64,000 bases of DNA, from positions 51,306,653-51,370,652 of the forward strand of contig NC_056752.1 of NCBI RefSeq assembly GCF_018687715.1, in the 5' to 3' direction. The notes below the pieces were generated by a model. It was not told the origin of the DNA, searched no databases, and worked only from the letters and a program-made list of their open reading frames with translations. Position 1 is the first letter of the stretch; each line of letters begins with the position of its first letter. The position numbers and the translations under genes were made by a program. This document shows, piece after piece, positions 55,490-64,000 of the stretch. Source of the DNA: Carya illinoinensis (taxonomy: Eukaryota > Streptophyta > Magnoliopsida > Fagales > Juglandaceae).

Positions 55490-58400
55490 TTATCTGGCAT
55501 CTATCACAGAAATCGTTACATCATTTATGGAACAATTATTTAGTTTGTCGTCGGTACACTTTGGCACTTCCTCACCGGCATTAATAAACGCCGGTTGCTT
55601 AGGCGCAGGTAGTCGGACATTTTCCTTTGAAAGCATGGAAACAACGTCTGACATGGTTGGCCTATCGGCTGCATGTTCTTGTACACACAATAGACCAGCA
55701 TGAATGCATCTTAGTGCTTCATCAGGATGGCATGGTTCGTCCATTGTCGAGTCGACTATCTCCAAAGCTCTGCCTTCATTCCACAGCTGCCATGCCTATA
55801 ACATTCTCCAGTTGCATATATCAACAGAATTTTTGACCGTCTAGGGAAAAACCCAGAATTATTTATTAAAAAAACTAATAAAACTTACATATTCTATAAG
55901 GAGTGAGTGCTCAGAAACACTTCGGTTGATATTCTTCTTCCCACTCACAATCTCTAGTAGGATGACTCCGAAGCTAAACACATCAGTTTTGAATGACACA
56001 ATGCCTTTCATGGCATATTCTGGAGACATATAACCACTGAAGTGATAATTGAATAGAGGGTTTCAGTACTTAAGAATGGAATGCTTTCTCATGTTTACAC
56101 ACAAAAACATTAACCAAAAAAAAAAAAAAATTTGAGATTTTACTTGGTTAGAGGTGTAATTTATACTTACAGAGTTCCAACAACTCGATTTGTCTTTTCT
56201 TCAGATCCATTCAATCCAAATATTCTAGCCATACCAAAATCAGATATTTTTGGATTCATCTCTTTATCGAGTAAAATGTTGCTTGCTTTTAGATCTCGGT
56301 GAATTACTTTCAATCTGGAATATTTATGGAGATAAACAAGTCCTTGAGCAATCCCTTCAATGATGCTGAAGCGTTTCTTCCAGTTTACTAAATTCTTTCT
56401 GGAGGAATCTGTCGCAGAGTAAAAAGTAACACGCAGGAAGCATAAGCAAAAGACTACAAAAGCAGACATAACTACTTCATATGCAAACGAGAAAAGATTT
56501 AAATATAGCCTACCAAAAAGGAAGAAATCTAAGCTTTTGTTAGGCATGTACTCGTAGATTAGTATTTTTTCTCCTCCTTGAATGCAGAATCCTAAAATCC
56601 TCACAAGATTAGTGTGCTGGAGTTTGGCAATGAGTATAGCCTCGTTCTTGAATTCCACCAGCCCTTGTCCTGAACTTCTTGAAAGTCTCTTAATTGCTAT
56701 TTCTTGCCCATCAAGCAGTTTTCCCTGAGATCGTATACGATTTGTTTTTCAGTAAATCAATTACACAATCATCAATTTAATTCTCAAGAATTTACCTTAT
56801 AAACTGGTCCGAAGCCGCCCTCTCCTAGCTTGTTTGCTGTGGAGAAATTGTCTGTTGCATCAGAAATGTTCTCAAAGCTGAATATCTGCAACTCCGGACC
56901 CGCCTTCTGATCTGATCTCCAGCGTTTCTTTAATTTGCCAGTTAAAGTGTAAGACATTGCATTACCTCCAAGTTCACGTAACAGCATTGCTTACTTCATC
57001 TTTTCTGAGCGGTTTGCTTCTTCTTTCTTCTTCCTCCAGATTACATAGCACACAGAGAACACCAGGGGACAAGTGCTAGCCCCTCCACACACAATTATCA
57101 ACCATATCCACCAGATTTTTACTGCATTCAGAAACAATTTTATCTGTCATGAGAGCAAACAAATTCTATGTTTCATCTTCACTCTTTTTTTTTTTTTTCT
57201 TTTTTTGAAAAAATCATTGTTAAGTATTAAAATATAATATAAGATAAATTGCGATTCATTGAGAAGTTACGACGAGATTGTGTTAGTATTGAAATTAAGT
57301 TCTGAAAACATATTTGTTTTCCCCAAGTTTGGTAGGGGTAGAAAATTCTGGAATTGCAAAATGAACCGCGTGATAAAAGAAGCTTCTAATTATGCATTAT
57401 TACTATATAAAATAAATAATAAAATTGATCTCTTTCAATTAACTTAAACTTTTAGAATAAATGATAATTTCATATGATATTAAAGTAGAGGTCTTGACTT
57501 TGAATACTGACTCTACACTTTATCATATTTAATTAAATATTGTACATGTTAACACACACGCGAGAAGAAGTGTTAATATATAAAATAAATAATAAAATAT
57601 ATTTCTTTCTATCGGTTTAAAATTTTAAAATAAGTGGTAATTTCATATTATATCAAAAGTCCTGAATTGAATCCTAATTTTATATTTTATCTTATTTAAT
57701 TAAATATTCCACGGCACAAAATGAATTCATTGACTTGCAGTTGCCCCTTCAAGAAGGTGTAAAGCCATTTCCCGGACCCGATGTAGAATATTATTATGGG
57801 AAAGATTTAAATAATTAGATATTCAAATATGGGATAGATTATATAAAGAAGTTTTAATTGGGTACCTAATAATCAATCAACGCCGTTTTAAAGTTATTTC
57901 AAGACAGACCATTGTACCGTACCATACATGCCGAGAAAGAAAATTACCATAAACACTCACTTTTGGTGTCAATGATGAAAATGCTTCTTAGTTCCTTCCT
58001 GTTTTGCTCTGTAAAACTTGAATCTTTGCTCCATATCTCACAGCCAGTACCATCATCATTTGTCGAAGCATAGGCGACACAAGAACAATTCTTCAAGCAC
58101 AGTACCCGGCAATCAGAAAGACTCAGGTTGTCACTTTTGCCGAAAGTGAATCCATATGCAGACATCAAACCCATTTTGGACACAAACTTGTCCCGAGGGC
58201 TCCTGCACTTGGGAAGCTTTTGTTCAACACAACCAGCTCTCAAGGTAGGGGCAGAAGTACTGCACGACACTTGTGGAAACGTGGAATCCGGCAGGAAAAC
58301 CAACATCTCACCTTTTTCATTTAAAGTCAGCCTCGGGAAAATGGTGATGTCTTTACTAACAGCATAAGTGAAATACGTTTCATTCTCGTTGGAAATGTAG

Positions 58401-59140
58401 CTAAATCTGTAGTCGGAGAACTTGTCGAACATCTTGACAAGACTGTTTTCCCAAGGCCCGCTATTCCAGTAAATGTTCCCTCTCCACCAGATTGCCATTT
58501 GATTCCTGCCGTTGGGGTCCATGCCAAGGGTAAAGGACCCCAAGGCAGGCACCTCATCGCTTATCCATGATGTTAGAGACCAACTCAACCCAGATTTTTT
58601 GTTGATTCCCAGCTTCATTTTTGGCAGAAGTGTGTCGCTAGGAGAATCAAAGCTTTGCCACAGTTCCTGCTTTATGGATCCATCTGGGTTCAATTCACGT
58701 AGCACAAAATTCCCGGTATCTAGCAGTACGGCACTAGTGTTACTTGCTGCTTGAACTGAATATAGGACAATAGAATCTCCCTGGCTGTAGGAGAGTTTCA
58801 AGTTACCATGATCATCAACTCGAAGAGTTCCTGAGTTGCCGAAGATTGGAGTGTCTCGGTTGGCAACCCAGACAGCCTTCTCGTTGTTTGCGTTGTACCA
58901 TATTCCCAAATAAGAAGTATTAGCATGGCCAGGCTTGAAGAATCCTAGCTTGAAAAGACCGGAAGCTGAAAATAAATTATCCCCGTCTTTGAGCTCTTGG
59001 CCTTGTGCTAATGTGTCCGTGTCGGAACGAGAAGGGCTGATCATGAGGAGAAAGAAACATAAAAGCCAAGGAAAGAAAAGGATTCTTGCTTTGCAATTCA
59101 TTAAGGGGCAGCAATTATGGTACAGAACGAGTTGTTTCAT
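55490..59140 (-). pseudogene. G-type lectin S-receptor-like kinase with premature stop before the kinase
   Basis: Tandem paralogue of the gene at 47780-50918. Minus-strand exons: 59140-57961, 57121-56796, 56724-56514, 56408-56171, 56036-55889 and 55795-55490. They keep frame over 803 codons except for one in-frame TAA at 56993-56991 (codon 437). It has a signal peptide, lectin domain (KAVWVANRDTPIFGNSGTLR), S-locus domain (ELWQSFDSPSDTLLPKMKLG), PAN domain (LSLSDCRVLCLKNCSCVAYA) and transmembrane segment (IWWIWLIIVCGG). The kinase is otherwise complete: IAIK lysine 514, HRDLKASN at 609-616, DFG at 630-632, and tail DRPTMSDVVSM. The stop falls between RSEKMK and AMLLRELGG. Translation would give a 436-residue membrane-anchored lectin protein without a kinase. 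The intron separating the membrane and juxtamembrane exons in the paralogue is absent. It could be a recent pseudogene, a functional truncated receptor or an assembly error. Confidence 0.85.
57404..57715. repeat. Diverged direct repeats resembling a decayed LTR/primer-binding region
   Basis: Two copies, about 57404-57535 and 57583-57714, share TAAAATAAATAATAAAAT, a GGTAATTTCATA-type word and TTATTTAATTAAATATT. TGATATTAAAG in the first copy loosely resembles the initiator-tRNA primer site TGGTATCAGAG. The block lies in the first intron of the second receptor kinase. Confidence 0.4.
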
Positions 59141-60880
59141 ATTGAAGTAGCAAGACCTTGCTAGCGAGGAGGGATGAGTGTTACTTTACGAGCACCTTGG
59201 ATACGTGCAAGAAATGACAAGCAGGTACCAGTTAGACTGCTAAACCGAGAAAAACCTGAAGACATGCATTTCTCCAAATGTGGCAAAACCAGTGTCATGA
59301 ATGCTGTTGGTTTTTTCTTTCTTTTTTTTTTTTTTTTTTCTTTTTTTTTTTTTTTTCTCTTGAAGATAATTTGACGATAGATGATGAGGACTGGACGACC
59401 CAGCGGATCCACAAAGCTAGGCATCAAGCTCGCAGCCAAAATTGAAAAATAGAGCTGTTTTTTTTTCTTCCTCTCTTCGGGTCAAAGCATCATGTTGCAG
59501 CTCAAACACGCAAATTTTGAAGGTGAAGGTCACTGAATTATTTTAACTTCCGTCTAGCCATCCGTTGTAGATGTTACTGAATTTGTAGTTTTTTCCCAAT
59601 CACGCTAGCTGTAGGCCGAAAAGGATGCGGACCATCTCAGTTATGATCTATTACTCATAACATAATCCGAGATTCCGAGTAAAAAGAGTCCCTCTCCAGT
59701 TGTCTACGGATCATTATTGAAATTTTATTTAAAAAAATGGAAGACAATTCAGCTGTCAATAAAAAAATCAAGGAACAGAGGCCTCTCTGGCCCGTTTAGA
59801 TTACTCTATATTTCGTTTTTCTTAACAGGTAGATAAGTCAACGAGAAATATAAATATATATATATATATATTAATATACACATACACATACACGTCTGGT
59901 AACAATGTAGACAAAGATTGTTGGCGTCCAAAGAAAATAAAATTTGACAAGGCATCAGTGAACATATATTAATATTATGACCTGTCCTTGTGGCTTGTTC
60001 CTGCATCTACTTATCCTCTTCCTGGAAAAAATAGGAAGACTAGTAAGCATATGTCTGCCTATCTGTTTCAGATTGGACCTAAACCTTTTTTATGTGATGG
60101 GTATAATATAGTCGGTTTGAAGGAAATTTGAGAACAGAGCAAGCTCATACACGGTACTGACCTTTTATAACATTATTTGCCAAGGAAATCGGTGAATGTT
60201 TTTTTGACCAGATACGTATTAGTTGATCAATTCTGACATCTTCAACATCCTTCAAAGAAAATGATTATAAGATAACATATTCGTAAACCATATAACGACG
60301 TGGCATGGTATCTAAAACATAACGAGGGCTTTTATTTATAAGCAGGTGTGGAACGGAAAGATAAATAATATTTAGAGTTATATATTATGCTTAGATAACT
60401 CATTACTATATCTAGCATTACACATACTTTTAAACCATTGATATGATATGATTTAGTTTGTAAGATATTTGAATTATAAACTTCTTTTACAAATCTAATT
60501 TTTTCATATCAACAAGACGCATACTGTGTTTTGAGACGCTAGCTTACAAATAAAACTTTTCAAACATAATTATTCAGTTAATGGGCCTGGCATTAGAATC
60601 GATGAATGGGTGGGTAACCCCAATCCTATAAAGTGGGCTTTCTTCTATTTCTTGTTCTTTTTGGAGGCCTGATGAAGTTTGAAAGAGGTGTCCTCCTTCC
60701 TGCCACAAAGTTTAGTTACAACACAACGTCCCAAGTGGGTTTTCTTGTAGCCGAATTGCAGCTCGCTAAACCGCGTTGCTTTTACGATTATTGTGAGTTG
60801 TTAAATAAAGTTCAACCCCTATATATACGGTATACCTGTATTGAAAAAAATAAAAAGATATTTTCCTTGCCAAGTATTGA
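59141..60880. other. Upstream flank of the second receptor kinase; no supported gene
   Basis: It holds the presumed promoter of the receptor kinase, a long T-rich tract at about 59310-59356 and an AT repeat at 59849-59870. A frame at 60633-60902 could be translated but shows no family features. Confidence 0.5.
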
Positions 60881-60886
60881 TGAGGA

Positions 60887-61220
60887 TATTGTTGAGGAAT
60901 AAATTTCACATTATTTATAGATAAAATATTAGACATGTGTTATAAATAATGAGTAACATTCGTTGAACTGATTTTATAAAATGAATTAGGCTTATGAACT
61001 TCTTCATGATATTAGAGTTTGTCACATGACGAATGAGAGTTCACAATACTTATCACGTAATAAGGACCAAGAAAAATACCGACCTGCACGTAAGGGAGTG
61101 TATTGAAAAATAAATTTTATATCATCTGTAGACAAGATTTTAAACATATTTATAAATAATGAATAATTCCTTTTTATTGAACCAGTTTTATGAGATAAAT
61201 TATATTTATGAATTTTTTCA
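60887..61220. repeat. Diverged direct repeats, decayed LTR-like
   Basis: Two copies, about 60887-61010 and 61098-61220, share AATAAATTT, TATAAATAATGA and a GAAC-TTTTA-A-GA-TTA word order. CATGATATTAGAG after the first copy resembles a primer-binding TGGTATCAGAG. Ends and target duplication are unresolved. Confidence 0.4.
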
Positions 61221-61592
61221 ATTACCACTTTGGAAAACTAATCGTGTCTAATGAGTTGGCATTTGTAATAGACAATAATAAGTCAAAACTTAGATAATGC
61301 TAATTCAACTAAGGATGTTTGTCGATGAAATAGACCATTATTTTTTTTAATTTAATGATTAAAATAATAATTATTAATAAATTGATATTTTTTGTTTTTA
61401 AAAATATATCTAAATTTAATAAAATAAAAGAAATAAAAGAATACATTTACAATTATCGATCCTACTCTCGTTAACCGTAGCGGGACACAAACTTCAATTA
61501 CAAGTGCTTGCACCTACCGAGGAAGTAAAATACACACGAAATGGTAAGGCAGCACCTGCGGTACCTGCATATGTAATGCATGTTTATCTAAT

Positions 61593-61766
61593 GAAAAAAT
61601 ATAATTTCAAGTATAATTATCTATTAATCTATATATTAATATGATGTAATTAATTAAAAAATAAATTTTATTAAAAATAATATTAATTTAAATTTTAAAT
61701 ATAAATAAATTAATATTAATATATAAATTAATACGCGACTATTCTTTTATATATATCAAAACTCTT
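61593..61766. mobile_element. Palindromic MITE family B (copy 4)
   Basis: A more diverged, AT-richer copy. TTAATCTATATATTAATATG at the left is answered by the inverse of AATATATAAATTAATACG at the right. The shared interior TAATTTAAATTTTAAATATA is present. Confidence 0.55.
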
Positions 61767-62034
61767 ATCTAATTATAATCATTTCCAGATACCTCTCCTT
61801 GAGTTGATAGCGATGGATTTCGTTTTTCTGTTCATGAGTCATGACCAACTCACTGCCAGCTAACATGAAAATTTATTCTCTCTTTGAACTTTTAAGAACG
61901 TATCTTGCATTATAACCAGGTCGGCAGATTCCTGCTGACAGCAATCTTGCTTTGACTTTTCTGCCACCATCTTTACTTTCTTTTAGATATTTTACATGAA
62001 AAGTTATTATCAATATTTTGATAAAGGTTTAGAT

Positions 62035-62233
62035 CCGGTTTAGATGATGAGTTAAATTGAGTTAAGAGTTAAAAATTATGTAAAAAATTATTTTTTAATA
62101 TTATTATTATTTTAAAATTTAAAAAAATTAAATTATTTATTATATTTTATATTAAAAATTATAAAATTTATAATGATTAAATAAAATAAAATGAATTAAA
62201 TTAAACTCTTCGTAATAACCAAACATTGTCTTA
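62035..62233. mobile_element. MITE, TTTGG-end family, short form, inverse orientation
   Basis: It starts CCGGTTTAGATGATGAG and ends with AATAACCAAACATTG. The interior AATTTAAAAAAATTAAATTA is shared with the neighbouring copies. It abuts the next copy. Confidence 0.5.
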
Positions 62234-62437
62234 GTCTAGGTTTTAATATAAAGATGATTTTAATTCATTTTATTATTATAATTTTTTTAAATTTGTATAT
62301 AAAATATAATAAATAATTTAAAATTTTCTCCAAAATAATAATAATAATATTAAAAATTAATATTCTAATAATATTTTATTTAATTTTTAACTTTTATTTA
62401 AAATTATTTCATCTCATCTTACTATCCAAATCTCACG
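62234..62437. mobile_element. MITE, TTTGG-end family, short form
   Basis: It directly follows the previous copy. The interior TTTTTTAAATTTGTATATAA and the right end CATCTTACTATCCAAAT match the family. Confidence 0.5.
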
Positions 62438-62564
62438 TTAAAAAATCACAGCTTAACCTCGACCCATACAACGAAGGCTTATAATTTTTTTAAATAATAA
62501 AATCTATAGACATGAATAATAAGCACATGTTTTACTCCTTAGCAAAAGTGCTTAAGATGTCATT

Positions 62565-62725
62565 TATATAAAGTTATATAAATGAGAATATTATTTTTTA
62601 ATATTATTTTTATTTTAAAATTTTAAAAAATTAAATTATTTTTTATATTTTATATAAGAGTAGAAAAAAATTATAATAATTAAATAAAAAATAAAATAAT
62701 TTATATTATGTAACCAAACATGACA
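62565..62725. mobile_element. MITE, TTTGG-end family, truncated
   Basis: A shorter relative with TTATTTTTTAATATTATTTT inside and TAACCAAACATGACA at the right end. The left end is diverged. Confidence 0.4.
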
Positions 62726-63012
62726 TAACACCGTCCCTACCATGACCATGGGTGGTTATAGGGGCATACAAACTTTTCTCTGGTGGAAATTGGTATGCTC
62801 CGATGGAACTGTTATCCCATGCATGTTTACCAATGGTTTAGGTGTGACTATTATGTCGAACACGTGATTTGCGGGTCCATACTAACGACACCACCGAACT
62901 TCACATGGACGAAAAGTAGTTTTTCAATGATTGTAAGTCATAGCAACTTCCACAAAGAATATCTTCTTTTATCTTCTAAATTAATAAATTAATGATGACA
63001 TACGAACACTTT

Positions 63013-63100
63013 ACTAAATATTCTATACTCGGATTTGAAAAGAAAATTTGTTGTCTACTAAATATTCTATACTCGGATTTGAAAATAAAATTTGTTATGA
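63013..63100. repeat. 44-bp tandem duplication
   Basis: 63013-63056 and 63057-63100 both begin ACTAAATATTCTATACTCGG and differ at one base over the first 39 positions, then diverge. This indicates a recent duplication in noncoding DNA. Confidence 0.9.
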
Positions 63101-63276
63101 TTTCAAGCTCAACATCCATATTTCGAAACACAATCCTATAAAAATCTCTAAAAATATTAGATACAGTTATAGATTATGCAAGTACCATATATTTATTTAA
63201 AAAAAATATATAAACTTACTAAAAAATTTACTTTTTTTTTTTTATAACGTTGGTTCCATATATTTTTTAAATGTAG

Positions 63277-63477
63277 CTTTGTTTGGTTAACCAAAACCAA
63301 AAATCTCATATCAACTTATTATTACACTTTTTTCAAATCTCCATACAAAATATAATAAATAATTTAATTTTTTCAAATTCCAATACAAAATTAATATTCA
63401 AAAATTATATTATAATAATATTTTATTCATTACTATTTAAAACATCTCATCTCATCTGTATAACTAAACGGGGCCTA
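63277..63477. mobile_element. MITE, TTTGG-end family, short form
   Basis: It begins CTTTGTTTGGTTAACC and ends TATAACTAAACGGGGCC, giving complementary ends. The interior CAAAATATAATAAATAATTT is shared with other copies. Confidence 0.6.
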
Positions 63478-63479
63478 AG

Positions 63480-64000
63480 ACTATGCTGCTTGGGTTTGTT
63501 CCTTCAATTGACCGCTCATCTATTTTTATTGTTTTACTTATATGTTAAAAGAATGACTATTAGTAAATTTTTATATTTTTTACAATTATTTAATTTTTTT
63601 TTTTTAAAAGTATAAATGCACTATGCTGCCAGGTGCGTGATAACAGTTTTATTTTTAAAAAATAGTACAGGACCTTTATGCAATCTATATAACTATAAAT
63701 ATTACTTTTCAAAAACCTTTCAAACAAAATATCACCTCTTTACATCCCATAAGAAGAATCGTTTCACTACGCAGAGAATCAAAATTCCCTTTTGATAAAA
63801 AGAGGAAGAGTAAAGGATACAACCCACAATCGATTTACCTCTCCGTGATTCTCGTGACAAAGGCATTATTTTATCACAACTTCATAAACCTTAAAGCCAA
63901 GAGTCAAGCCTAAAAGGAACGCTTTTTCCCCCATTGTACTACAACAACTGGCTTTTTCTTCATAATCTATATCACCAATAGACTTTTGACCCATAACCCA
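63480..64000. other. Terminal stretch without a recognised gene
   Basis: AT-rich sequence with A/T runs. I see no supported exon, RNA gene or element up to the end of the window. Confidence 0.5.

Noticed and set aside
56950..56994. A tiny intron from GTAAGC removing the TAA in the second receptor kinase
   Set aside because: The nearest AG that resumes coding is under 45 bases away, below the usual minimum for plant introns, and the skipped residues AMLLRELGG look like real juxtamembrane sequence.
59161..59439. Lysine- or phenylalanine-rich frames over the T tract
   Set aside because: The composition comes from a homopolymer, and the non-repetitive part shows no recognised family.

Overview
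This is nuclear DNA of a flowering plant, almost certainly a woody eudicot. Genes are split by GT-AG introns, intergenic DNA is AT-rich and full of short MITEs, and the readable proteins match plant-specific families. One MITE family with TTTGG-type ends looks, from memory, like one abundant in Juglandaceae and other Fagales. That placement is an inference and was not searched.

Layout. 1-6182 (+): 3' part of a PX / Nexin_C sorting-nexin-like gene, with its N-terminus outside the window. 7524-8408 (-): ribosomal protein eL37. 8955-14094 (+): CHL1/DDX11-type Fe-S DNA helicase, divergent from eL37 across a 546-bp shared promoter. 15936-16556 (+): single-exon plant protein of unknown function. 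17170-19100: decayed coding-like fragments and MITEs. 20058-26055 (-): kinesin-13, closest to KIN13B. 26056-37655: a repeat-dominated gap holding a 58-bp perfect palindrome, a 3.27-kb candidate solo LTR, GC-rich islands and a faint LINE RNase H relic. 37656-40044 (-): mitochondrial basic amino acid carrier of the BAC2 type. 44944-46698 (-): TMA7. 47780-50918 (-) and 55490-59140 (-): two tandem G-type lectin S-receptor kinases. Beside the first lies a relic S-domain fragment. The second carries an in-frame stop between its membrane segment and its kinase. Between the two is a 1.87-kb retroposon with a 14-bp target duplication, and a hAT-type MITE with an approximately 8-bp duplication ends 15 bp short of the second gene's stop codon. 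59141-64000: no convincing gene, mostly MITEs and decayed LTR-like repeats.

The genes are housekeeping functions (membrane trafficking, translation, sister-chromatid cohesion and repair, microtubule depolymerisation, mitochondrial arginine transport) followed by a fast-evolving receptor-kinase cluster. Exon junctions were placed by reading-frame continuity, GT-AG sites and family resemblance. For CHL1, eL37, KIN13B, BAC2, TMA7 and the first receptor kinase the joined exons stay in frame from start to stop. No RNA gene or CRISPR array was found. The most notable observations are the nonsense codon in the second receptor kinase, the CHL1 splice donor built from a TC microsatellite, the retroposon and the long palindrome.
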